Source: Kryptolebias marmoratus (Eukaryota > Chordata > Actinopteri > Cyprinodontiformes > Rivulidae). Taken from it: DNA of 64,000 nt. A program made the translations under genes and the position numbers. Below the pieces are notes generated by a model that made no database searches, was not told the DNA's origin, and saw only the letters and a list, made by a program, of their open reading frames with translations. The DNA is taken from NCBI RefSeq assembly GCF_001649575.2, contig NC_051436.1:13042825-13106824 (forward strand), in the 5' to 3' direction. Within the stretch, counting starts at the first letter, position 1. The number at the start of each line of letters is the position of its first letter. This document shows, piece by piece, positions 12,282 to 24,744 of this stretch.

Positions 12282-13269
12282 GTGTGTGTGTGTGTGTGTG
12301 TGTGTGACAGAGGGGCATTGTGCTGTGCGGCAGTGGGGATCCTGGGTGTGTGTGTGTGTGTGTGTGTGTGGGGGGGGGGGGGGTCACACTGGGAGAGGAG
12401 AGGGGAGATGCTCACTCAACTGTGTCCAGCTCGCCTTTTGTCGATGATTCCCATCTATTCTCTTCCTCTTAAATAGAGCTCCAGTATAAGATGCTTTTTC
12501 TTTTCTTTTTTTTTTTGTTGGTGTGTGTGTGTCTGGGGTGGGGGTGTTCTTGGGGATATCACATGAATTACATGCATGCATTTGGAAGGGCCCCGCACTT
12601 GGACACACTGCTGCTGTTAATTGGGCCTATAATGGAAATCAGAGGGCAGAAATATTGCCCGTACAGTCCTCTGGCACAAAAACTACACTGGGGGTGAGGT
12701 GTGTGTGTGTGTGTGTGAGAGTGTGTGTGTGCTAATGGAAGCCACCTGCCAGGCAATTAATATATCCGAGCACGATTAGCTTCCTGAGTTTGATGAGAAC
12801 TGGACAGGTGTGTGTGTGCACGTGTGTGTGTCTCACCTGTTGAATTTGTTTGCTTTTTGAGTTTTAATTTAAGCTGTAAATATTTCTATATATAAAAGAG
12901 AAATTATCATTTCTCTTTAAAAAAGTCAGATTACCATGTCTTATGTCTACTCATATTTGTTTTTTGTGTTTTTTAATTGTCTTTGACGCCATTTGTTTAA
13001 AGTTTATAGCTTCTGTGTGAGGAAAAAGAATAAAAAAATAAAGCTGGGGGAGAAAAAAGAGAGAGAGAGAGACCCAGGGAGGTTGTGTGTTACACGCCAT
13101 TGAAATGCAAATATCATCGAACAAGGAGTGGTTCTGTGTGTGTGTGTGTGTGTGTATGTGTGTGTGTTTTCAGTATATGCATGCAGTGGAGCAGCAGTGG
13201 GAGAGGAGGGGCGCAAATTGGACAAGTTTTTTTGGGGAAGGTGGGGATGTGTGTGTGTGTGTGTGTGTT
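12282..13269. repeat. Cluster of (GT)n microsatellites upstream of sall2
   Basis: Separate GT tracts lie at 12282-12306, 12345-12370 (followed by a 13-14 nt G run), 12521-12532, 12700-12730 (interrupted), 12808-12832, 13135-13167 and 13249-13269. All are read on the plus strand with the same purine/pyrimidine polarity. They end about 350 bp before the sall2 start codon. Confidence 0.9.
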
Positions 13270-13617
13270 GGGAGGGGGTAGTGGTGGTGGTGGTGGAGGA
13301 CAGGGGACTTTAGAAAACAGCCACACACACCGCAGCTCCATATGACACGGTGCTGCTGCCAGGCGGATTTCCAAACACCACCTCCTTTAAAAAAAAAAAC
13401 AAAAAACTTTCCTTCCATGATTCTGCTCAGACGCGTTTCCCCTTTTTTTATTCGGGATTCTTTTTTTCCTTTTTTAAACTCACTGAAACCACAGGAACTT
13501 TTAAATGCTCGCAGGAACTCGTTCAAGTGAGTAAATAAATAATAATAAAAAAACCCCATTAACATCGGACCCTGGATGCCCCCCTCTCCGCCTTCTCCGC
13601 CTGACTCGCCGTGAATC

Positions 13618-16600
13618 ATGTCACGCCGGAAACAGAAGAGACCCCAGCAGCTCGTCAATGCAGATCCGGGGGGCCCAAAGCTGCTGCCACACGGTGAGAA
13701 AACACCTTTTTATTCACTTTACTTTACTTTTATTTATTTACCTTAACAGCCACCTTGTATTGTTGCTGTTAGTGGATATATATTTTCTTTTACTTTCAGG
13801 AATATCAAAGCAAAACTGCTAATTTAAACTTGTGATCAGGTCTTAAAATTATGTTTTTTTTAAAAAGTCACCTGATTTAATCATTTCAGATTTTGCCCAC
13901 TGATCTTGTTGTTTAGTCCACTAAATGAACGCTTTAGATTGGTCCCAATCAACTTTTCTGTGGGGGGCTGTGTGCTGAATGGGAGCAGGATTAACTAACA
14001 TACATCTGGGGCCATTTTCATGAGCTGCCCATCCTTTTAGGAAACCCAACAGGCTGCTTCAGCGCTGACTGCTGGGGGTCTTTGATGACTCCTCTAATTG
14101 TGAACAATAAGGTGTATTGGGCATGNNNNNNNNNNNNNNNNNNNNNNNNNNNNNNNNNNNNNNNNNNNNNNNNNNNNNNNNNNNNNNNNNNNNNNNNNNN
14201 NNNNGTGGAGGCAGTGGTTTCTGGTAAAGATTAATCTCCCACCCCACCATTGTCTTCCTCTTTTGCTCGTTCATCCCTACTTCTCTTCCTGATGCAACCC
14301 CTCTTTTTTTTTTTGCCCCCACTTTCCACCTTCACAATACCTCCTTTTTCTTTCTCTCTCTATTGACTGTATACTCCTGCACAGTTGGGGGGGTTCAGAT
14401 GGATGAGAAACAAGCAAAAAAAAAAAGTTTCTCACATCCTTGCTTAGTTATGACGTGGTGGGGGGAGATATTCTGTAAGCTTCAGCTGCGTGCGCGAGCC
14501 TCCGCAGGTAAGATCTGTCCGTAAAGGGTGGAAGGCTTGGGGGTTATTTATGTTATTTTCTCGCAGGCGCAGCTTTTGTGTCTAAATCTCAGGGCAAGGA
14601 ATTTCGCCAAAGTACAGTCTTTCATTCCATCACTATACCTCTCCAGGAGGGGAGTAGTTAGTTTGTCTCTCCATTGTTGTTACCCTCCCCCTTTCCTTTT
14701 CTCTTTTTTTTTTACTCCTTCTCACTCTGTGCTCAAGATTTTGAAAGAATTTGACCCGTGGGCGGCAGAGGTCAGATTAGTTGACCAATCAGAGCGTGTG
14801 GACAGTACCCAGGACCCTTAGCGTGGCCTGACCCTCGACCTCCACTGTGACGTAAGGGGGGAAGGGTGAATGAGGAGATGAAAGACGCTGCTGCTTTTGG
14901 GACGGGGGTGGGTTAAGAGGGGTTATGGGTTGTCCTGGTGATGTCCATTGTCCTCTAAAATGTGTTGCCATAGCAGCAAGGTGGTCTGTAAGCTTTTTGT
15001 GTGTGTGTGTGAGTGCAAGATGTTTGAAGAGTTTTGCTCCAGAGAGCACAGATTGAGACAAGACATGACAAAGGCGAGTGGACTGGGAGTTTCTTCCATT
15101 TGTTTATTTGCTTGTTGGAGGTCACTTCCAGGCAGGCATTTCTTTTGAAGCTGTAACTGTATCTGCTGGTATGCGCGCAAGTTTGCAAACTACATTTGGT
15201 AAACAATAACCGGAGTCAATGAGACACACACGCTTTGTCGCTGAAGCAGCAGGTTTGGTTTCCCAGAACATAAATACGCTGGTTTCAGGTTTTATAAAGC
15301 GTTCTTCTCTTTTTTTTTTTCTTTTTCTGTCTATCCTCAGATGACCACCTGAGCTTAAAGTCCCCATCCACATCCCTGGGCTCCGACGTGACCTCGTCGG
15401 GCTCCTCTTCCTCATCGCCCACGCCTCTCCAGGACTGCCAGCCTCCTCTGGCCCCTCGCCCATCCCCTGGAGGGCTCCACGCGCCCTCCCTGCCCAGCGA
15501 AAGCTCACCTCCTCCCCACTGGCCGAGCCACATTGCGCCCTTCACCACGTCCCTCCCCAACACCCACTCCTCCCTCTCCCCAGACTTCCCTCACCCGTCG
15601 CTGTCTTCCCAGACTCACTCGCCTCCTCCGCTGGACCCAGCCTCCGGGTCCGGCAGCCTGCCCCATCAAGGAAGCTCCCACTCCACGATGACCTCTCCGC
15701 CGGTGGGCAGCTCTGCCACCACCACTACCTCCTCCTCCTCGTCCTCCTCTTCTTCCTCTCAGCAGCCCCAGCCGGACAGCTCCAGTCCCGGTCAGCAGCA
15801 GGCCTCCACCTCCTCGGGGGAGCAGGCACAGATCCAGGTCCCTCCGACCCTGGCGGTGCTCCTGGAGGAGCTGAGGGTTCTGCAGCAGCGGCAGATCCAC
15901 CAAATGCAGATAACAGAAGAGATCTGTAGGCACGTGCTCAGGCTCGGCGGGGCTGTCTTTGGCCAAGACACAAGTGCGCAGGCCGGCGGTGCGGACAGCA
16001 ACCAGAAGTCCGCAGGAGCATCTTCTTCATCGCCGACACATCCTTCCTCTGCCACGCCAATAACCTCAGCGCCATCACTTTTGACTGGACTTCCATCTTC
16101 TCTCTTCCCCCAGCCAGCTGTCTCCAAATCAGGCGCTTCACTAATTAACGGGGTCAAAGCTACATCCTCTTCAACCCCTAACTCGCTGTCATCCTCGTCT
16201 TCCTCAGCCATTTCATCCACTATCAGCTCATCTGTTGCCTCGCTTCACCCTCTCTCCCTGTCACTGGGCCTGTCGCCGCGCTACCTGCACGAGAAGTCGT
16301 CCAACACGTCGTCGTTCGGTCACAGCAACGGCATCGGCTTCCCAACTCCCCCACTTCCCACGACCGGCCACCCTCAGGACCTCCAGTCCACTTCGCCTCT
16401 CACCTCCGCCTCCTCGTCAGGACGCCCTCAGCACGTGTGCCGATTCTGTGGGAAGGTCCTGAGCAGCGACTCCTCGCTCCAGATCCACCTGAGGTCACAC
16501 ACGGGGGAAAGGCCCTACCAGTGTCCCGTGTGCCTGAGCCGGTTCACCACCAGGGGGAACCTCAAGGCCCACTTCCTGCGCCACAGAGAGCAGAACCCCG

Positions 16601-19051
16601 AACTGTCCCTCTCCTTGCTGCCCCCCGCGCTGTCCGAGCAGGTGCCGAGTGGATCGGTGCCCGGCACCATCCAGAGGAGGCGAAAACGACGGGCCGATGA
16701 CGACGAGACGTATCACGGAGTGAAAGGAAGCGTTTCTGGGATGACGGAGAGCATGGCTTTGGGGTTACTGTCCGGTGCGTCGGCTCGGCCCTCGCCTTCC
16801 TCCCTACCTCTGCCCCCCTCAGTGGACATGGCACTTTTGTCCACGGCCCATTCACTGCTGCAACTGAACAGGGCCTCTGCTGCAGCTGCTGCTAGCACAT
16901 CTAGCTCCGCACTGCCGTCTTCGTCCCCGTCCTCCTCCTCTTCCTCTGGTCAGTTTAAAGGGGCAAAGCAGCAGCGGTTTGACGAAAACACTCCTCCTCA
17001 CTCTGTTCTTCATACGACTTCTCCGTACTCCCAGCTGGCCCACCTGCCCAAGATTCTCTTCCCCGGAGGCGCCTCCCCGCACCACCTCGCTCTCCTCCGG
17101 CCCCCGGGCCATCCATCCGCCTCCCACCTCACTTTGCCCCACCAGCTGCCCTTCCCCTTCCCACCTTTCCCCAAACCGTCCACCTCCTCGTCCTCGTCTT
17201 CGCCCACCACTTCCACCCAGACCTCGGACACGTCCAAGCTGCAGCGGTTGGTGCAGAAGCTCGAAAAGCAGCCGCACAGCAGTGCCCCCTCCTCCTCCTC
17301 TGCCTCTTCTCCCTCCACCTCCTCGCAAACCACTGCTGAGGTCAACGGAGATCCAAGCATCCGCGACATGACCACCACCTCCAGTGCTTATCGCCGGGAG
17401 ATGTTGGCCGCTCTCGGACTAAGCCCCAGCGTCAGCGCCACGGCCACCAGCCACGGCGTCTCAGGTTCAGGTTCTTCGAACTCCTCCCCATCCCTGCCCA
17501 CCACCCAGACAGCCAACCAGTGTGGAGTGTGTCTGCGCGTCCTCAGCTGCCCCAGAGCTCTTCGTTTGCACCAGGCCACACATCTCGGGGAGCGTCCATT
17601 CCCATGCAAGCTCTGCGGGCGTTCCTTCTCCACGAAGGGCAGTCTTAGGGCCCATTTGGCTACTCACCGTTCGAGGCCGCCCAACTCCCGCGCCCTGAAC
17701 TCGTGCCCTCTCTGCCCGCGAAAGTTCACCAATGCCTTGGTTCTTCAGCACCACATTCGCTTGCACCTGGGAGGGCAGATACCCCCCGACGAGGAGGTGC
17801 CACCCGAGGATGCTGCCGAAACCGAAAGCGCTGCCTTTGAAGAAGCTGATAACGAGTCCTTCAGCTCTCAGTACAAACCGCCGCAGGTCCTTCCTCTGGC
17901 CTTGACAACAGGGTTTAAATCGCCAGCAGAGGCTGTCCACTCAGGGTCCACCTTTAAGCAACCCAAAGCCAACAATGCAGATTTGGTGAAAGCGGAGGAT
18001 TCTGAGGGCTCGGCTCACAGCGTTAGCCCGCCCCTCAGCTGTAACCCGCCCTCAGTGGAAGCAGAGAACCTCCTGCGTCTTGGAGACAACGCCGCAGCTG
18101 ATGAAAGTCCCATGAACAGCTCCGTGCCCCCGGAGGAGGAACCTCACACTGACCTGGGCGGCATCAGTCTGTTCAAAGCACCCTTAGCCAGCTCTCCTTC
18201 TGCTGCAAAGAGCGTGGATCCAGAAGCCGACAACGCCCCGCTGTCCCTTTGTGTTTCGAAGCCCGCCGCAGATAGCAGCGCGGCTAACGGCGACGAGAGC
18301 GGCTCCACAAACGAGCCCAAAACGAGTCCCAGTAAAAACACAAATCCTGTGCCTGCGCTCAGCCCTCCTTCTAGCCCAAGAGGAGCTATCCCACAGGAGG
18401 AGGTGGAGGAGAAGGAGACTGCTTCTGGCAGTGGACCGCAGGAGCTGCGGGGAAGAGATGCTGCCCAGGGCAAAGGGAAGAGTGAGGCCACCTCACCCAG
18501 AGAGCCTTTAGCTGCATCTAACCCAGAGCCAGAGAAGGATGCTCCGACGAAGGAGGGTCATAGCGCACCCGAAAAGTCTTCTGATGAGGCTGAGACATCT
18601 GTGGCACCGCCGCCGCCGCCGCCAGTACAGGCCCCTCGCCCAGACAAGCCCTACAGCTGCTCCCACTGCGGAAAGGCATATGCCAGCCGAAGTGGACTGA
18701 AGGTAGGAGCTAAAAGTAGTACAGCTAGATTCAGCTAGTTTTAACGATTAATTGCATTATATTTCAGTGGGAAATGCGTTGTTTGGTTCAGTTCTTAGAC
18801 TTTAAAGCTGTCGTGTCGTGTCCTGCCAACAGGGGCATATGAAAACTCACCCCGGAGCGCCGGCGAGCACCCCCCTCAAGGCTCAGACCAATGACAGCGA
18901 TGGAAGCCACAGCTCACACCCGGCGAGCGCCAACCCCGGACAGCAGGAAGAAAAGCAGGGACCGGCTCCCGAGAAAGGTGACGGCACAGATCCTCCTCCA
19001 ATCAGCGTCGACCCTAACGAGACGCCTGAAACCACGGACACCGCTACATAG
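13618..19051 (+). CDS. sall2: SALL2, spalt-like C2H2 zinc-finger transcription factor
   Basis: Sall2 is a nuclear transcription factor of the spalt family, which recruits the NuRD complex through its N-terminal dodecapeptide. Three exons join in phase: 13618-13693, 15341-18702 and 18833-19051. They give 1218 residues against about 1007 in human. The protein starts [12 protein letters not shown], the NuRD-binding motif. A Gln-rich oligomerisation stretch ([17 protein letters not shown]) lies at about 193-230. A zinc-finger pair with HTGERPYQC lies at about 391-443 and a three-finger block at about 752-836. A single C-terminal finger at about 1130-1153 is split by the last intron. Long Ser/Pro-rich linkers explain the extra length. 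The N-terminal C2HC finger known in other SALL proteins is not visible. Intron 1 (13694-15340) holds a 79-nt gap (14126-14204). A polyadenylation signal is at 19301. Confidence 0.93.
14126..14204. other. Assembly gap in sall2 intron 1
   Basis: A run of N. A short exon could in principle be hidden here, but the visible exons 1 and 2 already join in phase. Confidence 0.95.
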
Positions 19052-19300
19052 AATCAGTTTTTTAATAGATCCTGACAAGGGAATGTATTTTTCTAATAGG
19101 ATGAGAATTTTTTTGTTTTCGTCATCTTGTAGAGTCTTTAATCCTAATTCATATTTAGCTTTTTGTATAAGGCAGATAGATTATTTTGTAGTACTATTAA
19201 GGAAAACTTGTGAATGTAGTATTTCTGCTGTCTATTTTTGTATTTCAAAGACCACAGTGAGGCCTTATCCTAAACCACTTCGCCGCGTTGTCACGATGAG

Positions 19301-19306
19301 AATAAA
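19301..19306 (+). terminator. sall2 polyadenylation signal
   Basis: AATAAA about 250 nt after the sall2 stop codon, followed by a GT-rich stretch (TTTGAGCACATTGTGTGTAT), a typical cleavage-site context. Confidence 0.65.
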
Positions 19307-19689
19307 CTTTGTGCTTTTCTGCTGACGTTTTGAGCACATTGTGTGTATTATCGAGCGATGAGCATAAGCTGATTATTGTTAAGGAGTGTTCAGTGTTTCC
19401 ATACCAAAACCGGCCATGCTAATAATGGCTAATGACTGTGTACATATATATATATATATATGAGCTGCAGTTACATTTATTGCCTTTTTATTGGTAATAT
19501 CTTCATTCCTTTTTTCGTTTTCTTTGTTTAAATTGCGATGCTGCTGAAATACATGTTTACTGATATGTCGAGTTGCACTCCTGCCCAAACGTCTGCGAAA
19601 CAGAACCACCTGATGACGATCAGGACTACAACCATAATAGAAAAAAATCCACGCTCTTTCAAATGTTTTACGTTTCAGGACTTAATAAA

Positions 19690-20125
19690 GATAATCGGAT
19701 CGTTACCAGGTTCGAAAATTATTCGAATATAACCTCAAGGAGTAGAAAAACAACAGATTCAGCCAAAAATGGAAAAACTGTGAATGAAAACTGTTTGGAG
19801 TTCCTCCTTTAGCAGCAACTTGAAGCAGTCTGCTTCTGTAGGAGTTTATCAGCCTCTCGTGTGGTTGTGGAGGAATTTTCCGAAAGTTTCCAGACTTTTC
19901 CAGACAGGTTGAGGTCCGGAGCAGTGCGGCATCTCCGTTCTTTTTTCTTCTTGCAGCCGTTCCGTTGTAGATCGCTGCACCACTTCCTGACCCAGTTCGG
20001 TCCAGGATTCTGGTCTCACATTTGACCAGAATCCTTTGGTCTGCAGGGGAGTTCAGGGTTGACTCAGTGGCTGCAAAACAAGCCCAAACCATCAGCCCTC
20101 CACCTCCGTGCACGACAGCTGATTG
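19690..20125 (-). mobile_element. Decayed Tc1-like transposon fragment
   Basis: On the minus strand the piece reads GGGGLMVWACFAATEST near 20,050-20,105, a signature of fish Tc1-family transposases. Further on it reads KIPPQPHERLINSYRSRLLQ, matching the C-terminal end of the same transposase class. The central part, including the catalytic region, is deleted and scrambled. The remnant is not functional. Confidence 0.7.
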
Positions 20126-20624
20126 GCTGTGTATTATGGGTCAGCATCTCTACTTTGGGCTAAAAGAAGGTCTTATGGTTCATTCAAATTCAACTTAGGA
20201 ATACTTGGTGCTGTTTCTTTTTCTGTTTTTTTTAAACTGTTTTATCTTTTATCTTTATTCTTTTTAAAATGATCTGTTAATGAAGTGTATTTATCAGCAG
20301 CACCCGACTGATACTTTTCATCCTGAACCCTACAGAAGCAGGAAAAGTGTTTTTTGTTTTTCCACAGTTTTTAAATCAGTAATGACATGGTGATGTTTGT
20401 TGTGCCTTTTCGTATGACTGAGGTTAAATTTAAATTTTTTAGAACACGGGAAGGACCAGATCATTTTTTGTTCGTCGTGTCCCCGATCTGTAAATCCTCC
20501 AGAATTGAAAAATGACAGATTTTCTTTTTCTTTTTCCTCATGAATGTACTTGAGAACATCCGGTGCTCTTAACCAGCGCCTGAACTTCATCTTTTTTTTT
20601 TTTTTTTTTTTACTGATGATTCTG

Positions 20625-20990
20625 AATGTGTGGTGGCATGGTGGAGCGGTGGTTAGCGTCATCACCTTCACAGCAAGAAGGCCACAGGTTCACCTCCCGG
20701 CCCTTCTGGGTGGAGTTTCCATGGATGGTCCTCTCCAGGTGCTCCGGTTTCCTCCCACAGACCAAAAACATCCATGTTAGGTTCATTGGTAACTAAAATT
20801 GTCTCAAGGTGAGAGTGAGAGGGTGAATGGTGGTTTGTCTCTACGTGTCCCTGTGATGGACTGGAGACCTGTCCAGGGTGTGTCCCCCCCTCCCAACCTC
20901 TCGCACACTGACTGCTGGAGACAGGCACCAGCTCCCTCCCGCATCCCAGAAAGGAAAAAGCGGGTAAAGAAAATGGACGGGCGGACGGAC
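20625..20990 (+). mobile_element. tRNA-derived SINE-type repeat
   Basis: The head has an A-box-like GTGGTTAGCGTCATCACC and a B-box-like AGGTTCACCTCCCGG. The body carries the common fish sequence TGCTCCGGTTTCCTCCCACA, then GTTAGGTTCATTGGTAACTA and GACCTGTCCAGGGTGTGTCC. It ends near AAAATGGACGGGCGGACGGA. This order matches a very abundant teleost SINE. Confidence 0.75.
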
Positions 20991-21442
20991 TCTGAACGTG
21001 TCCCCCCCCCTCACCCCCTCGTCCTCCCACTCTTTGCTCTCGCAGCACTTGTGGGTGCTCTGCTCCGACACTCACTGGATTCCTGCTTTGCTCAGTTTTT
21101 TTTTGTATTTATCTGCTTCGCCTTCTCTTTGTAACCCCCCCACCCCCTCCTTCTTTTTTTGTAGCGATGACAGAATGTGTTCCCACGCTTCCCATGTGAT
21201 GTTTTTTTAAAAAAAAAAGAACAACAACAAAAACAAATAAAACAATGGCAACGTGAAGAGGAGACTGGTTTGTTTCTTGTCCGTCTGTCCGTCTGGTTTT
21301 TTTGTTTTTTTTAAAGCCCTACGTCTCTGTGAACTCGTTTATCTGTTTAAGCATTCTGTTTGCATGACTTCTGCTGGTTAGTTTTTCTCTTGTTTGTTCC
21401 AGTTCTCTGTGCGTCTGGATCGGAGGGACGGGGGACGAGGAA

Positions 21443-21963
21443 NNNNNNNNNNNNNNNNNNNNNNNNNNNNNNNNNNNNNNNNNNNNNNNNNNNNNNNNNN
21501 NNNNNNNNNNNNNNNNNNNNNNNNNNNNNNNNNNNNNNNNNNNNNNNNNNNNNNNNNNNNNNNNNNNNNNNNNNNNNNNNNNNNNNNNNNNNNNNNNNNN
21601 NNNNNNNNNNNNNNNNNNNNNNNNNNNNNNNNNNNNNNNNNNNNNNNNNNNNNNNNNNNNNNNNNNNNNNNNNNNNNNNNNNNNNNNNNNNNNNNNNNNN
21701 NNNNNNNNNNNNNNNNNNNNNNNNNNNNNNNNNNNNNNNNNNNNNNNNNNNNNNNNNNNNNNNNNNNNNNNNNNNNNNNNNNNNNNNNNNNNNNNNNNNN
21801 NNNNNNNNNNNNNNNNNNNNNNNNNNNNNNNNNNNNNNNNNNNNNNNNNNNNNNNNNNNNNNNNNNNNNNNNNNNNNNNNNNNNNNNNNNNNNNNNNNNN
21901 NNNNNNNNNNNNNNNNNNNNNNNNNNNNNNNNNNNNNNNNNNNNNNNNNNNNNNNNNNNNNNN
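21443..21963. other. Assembly gap (521 nt)
   Basis: A run of N in intergenic DNA. The CT-rich flanks suggest an unresolved simple repeat. Confidence 0.95.
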
Positions 21964-23922
21964 CCAGAAACCATGACGACCGGTAACCACGGTAAAAGAA
22001 TGGCCGGGGGGGCAGAGAGAGGGACAAAAAGAGTGAAAGGAGCCATGTGTGAGAAGTTTGTCCACATGCGTTCGTGAGTGACAAGAGACGTGTCTCAATC
22101 AAAAAAAAAGAAAAAAAGTCACTTTAAAAGTTCCTGCAGGAGAGAAAATGAAGGAAAAAGCGAAAAATAAAAAGGGGCCACAGGTGTGAGTTTGGCTTCC
22201 ATCACAAACAGCCTTTAAAAAAAGAAAAAAAAACCACACATCAATCTTTATTATTTTTTGTGAAAAGAAATGAAAAAAAAACAACAAGTTTTTGGTCTGT
22301 AAAAGGAGGCTGTTTGTGGCTCATTTGGAGTTCCATTAATGATGGATGATTTGGACAACAAATCAAACTTTATTCTTTGGTCTCTGATTTGTTTGATCAC
22401 AGGACTTTAATCCTTGGTTCAGTTTCAGAGGAAGGAGCGGTTCTGGTTCTGGTTCTGGTTCTGGTTCTTTTTAGTTATTCAGCTTCATTCAGACGTGCCG
22501 GCCTTCCAACCTTTCTTACAGAAAACCAGACATTACAGCAGCTCTCTTATTGTTTCATCATTTGTTTTGTATTAAACTTAAATTATTGATATATTTAAAA
22601 ATCTGGAAAGTGTAGCTCAGACAATTTGACATTTAGGAGATGCAAAGTGAAACAGCTCTTTTATTACTTAAAAGTTAACTTTAGAATATTGCATAAATAT
22701 CCCAAAAATGATTAAGAAATTATATTTCTTAAAATTGAATTGTCTTATGTCATTATTTACTTATTTAAACAAATGTTTTTTTATGTTTTAATGTCAAAAC
22801 CACCATAGTTTAATTTTGTAATTTTTTTTAAATTTAGTCCTCACTTTGTATGAACATTGTTAACTAACTAATTAACTAACTAAATAAACTAAATCCTTTT
22901 AGAGAAAAATGAGTGTATTATTATTAGGATAGTGATGAAATAAATTAATAAATAAAGTTTCCTTAATTCTGTGTTTTAAGCACAGAATTACAAAGCTCAC
23001 AAAACACACTAAAAATAAAAAAAATTAATTGAAAAGTTAAAACTTAATTAAAGAATAATAAAACTAATTACATTGACAAATTGGGGACTTGAATGACAAT
23101 AAGTTTCTTTCCAAAAAATGATCTATTTGTTATTTTTTAGAGATAGAAAATATTTTTTACTCATCAGTCTAGAATGAGGCCCGTATGTTCACTTCTTGAA
23201 CGTCTTTGTTTACTTGTAAACAAAAATGCAAACAATTTTAAAATTAAGTGTTGGTAAAACTGTTTATGTGTGCAGTGTCAATCCAAAAGAAAAATCAGAT
23301 TAAAAAGCTGTGTGTGAATATTTATAACATTGTAACTGATCTTAAAAGCCACTTTAACATAATAAGTAAAATAAATTACAGTTGACAGGTTTGTTGCAAG
23401 TTTAGTTGTTGTGTTTTTGTTTTAAAGCCACATGAGGGTGCTCTATGACCAAACCAGGAACCAGGATAGTTTTATATTATACAAGAACATAACCACATTT
23501 AAAAAAAACGCATTTTTTCCAGCTAAATAAGTAAAAACTGACACACGAGTATAAGTTTGCTTTCTAAAAGTGACAAACTTTCAATAAAAACTTGTTCTAA
23601 TTTTAGGAAAACAGCCTATTCTATTTTTAAATGTAATGATCCAGAATAAAATGAGCTTGTTTGTTTAGTTCCTTAAGCACTGAACATATAAAACATATAC
23701 AAACAATGTAACAAATGAATAACATTTCAGAAACCCTGAGGCAAAAACAGAGAAACTGATGGAAATAGTGATTAGATTAAACTAATAAAATTAAGTCCAG
23801 AAGGATATCCACATTTAAAAGCTGTGTGTATTCAAAAAACCAACCACAAATGATTTAAAAACAAACTTTTTAAACCAGCAGCAGACTCAGTTGTTTCATG
23901 TTTGTGTAATGTTATGTTTTAG

Positions 23923-23937
23923 CCACTAGATGGCGCC
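23923..23937 (+). promoter_or_regulatory. CTCF-like motif
   Basis: CCACTAGATGGCGCC closely matches the CTCF core CCACnAGrkGGCrC. Two more matches in the same orientation lie in oxa1l introns (39,319 and 40,989). Confidence 0.45.
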
Positions 23938-23996
23938 ACAGCCTAATATGACTGGTGAATGAACCGTGACCCGGCCATAGTTTTATATCATAATAA

Positions 23997-24424
23997 TGAC
24001 TAAACATTACTTAATGATTTCCTTTTTTATTTTAAGCTAAACAATAATCAAAATTTGGCACACAGATGTTTCGTTTTTTAAAACTTTTTAATTTTTATGT
24101 CGTATAATATTTTGACAATATAGCCTAGCTTATCTATGCTAATAGCGTTAGCATTTGACGGCAAATCTCTTCCACTTGAGCGAATTTGGTGACGTTTATA
24201 ATTACTAAATATTACCTAATAATTGCATTTTTTTTTACTTTCAGCTAAACAATAATCAAAATTTGGCGCGCAGATGTTTCGTTTTTGTAAACTTTTTAAT
24301 TTTTATGTCGTATAATATTTTGACAATATAGCCCCGCTTATCTATGCTAATGTAATGCTAATACTAGCGTTAGCATTTGACGGCAAATCTCTTACATTTG
24401 AGCGATTTTTGGTGACGTTTACAA
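23997..24424 (+). repeat. Direct tandem duplication of a ~200-bp unit
   Basis: Two adjacent copies (about 23,997-24,198 and 24,200-24,424) share AGCTAAACAATAATCAAAAT, then TATGTCGTATAATATTTTGA and GCGTTAGCATTTGACGGCAA in the same order. The second copy carries an extra short TAATGCTAATAC insertion. Confidence 0.85.
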
Positions 24425-24660
24425 GTGCGCTTCACAATAAATGCGACATGTACTGCAAAGTACATTTTATCTGTTTTAATGTGTACTTTAAAAAGTACTG
24501 AATGTGAGACTCTCGTTGAATCACTGACGCTGATAGCAGCTCGGTATCTTTCTTTTAATAACAGAGACAGGCGACTGTTGTTGATATATGTTGTCGACAT
24601 GTCTTTGGTGTCAGTGTGTTGTGACCGGGCTGATACTCTCACAGAACAATGCCCACCCAC

Positions 24661-24675
24661 TAACACACACACCCA

Positions 24676-24713
<38 letters not shown>

Positions 24714-24715
24714 AC
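24661..24715. repeat. (CA)n microsatellite
   Basis: About 25 CA units with a few CCCA interruptions, immediately upstream of the presumed slc7a7 promoter. Confidence 0.9.
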
Positions 24716-24744
24716 ACACTTCCTCAGTAGTGGCTCGTCACAAA

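Larger units (their letters stand above)
10941..13617. other. Intergenic DNA between ccnb1ip1 and sall2
   Basis: No gene is recognisable here. The first part is AT-rich. A degenerate interspersed repeat lies at about 11,712-11,890, and a dense cluster of GT repeats at 12,282-13,269. The last few hundred bases should contain the sall2 promoter and 5' untranslated region. The non-repeat blocks at about 12,545-12,690 and 12,730-12,805 (AATTA-rich, ungapped) could be conserved regulatory sequence, but only an alignment could show it. Confidence 0.5.
21964..24740. other. AT-rich intergenic DNA between sall2 and slc7a7
   Basis: No gene is recognisable. Contents are a short (GGTTCT)n tract at about 22,437-22,467, a CTCF-like motif at 23,923-23,937, a tandem duplication at about 23,997-24,424, and a CA repeat just before the slc7a7 promoter. 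The rest is simple AT-rich sequence. Confidence 0.55.

Noticed and set aside
15505..17378. Several minus-strand frames over sall2
   Set aside because: They are shadows of the Ser/Pro-rich coding exon, with Gly/Arg/Glu-rich low-complexity translation and no domains.
20668..21134. Open frames near the SINE
   Set aside because: They are read from the tRNA-derived SINE body and adjacent CT-rich sequence.
21319..22102. Long open frames on both strands
   Set aside because: They consist almost wholly of the 521-nt N gap and carry no real sequence.
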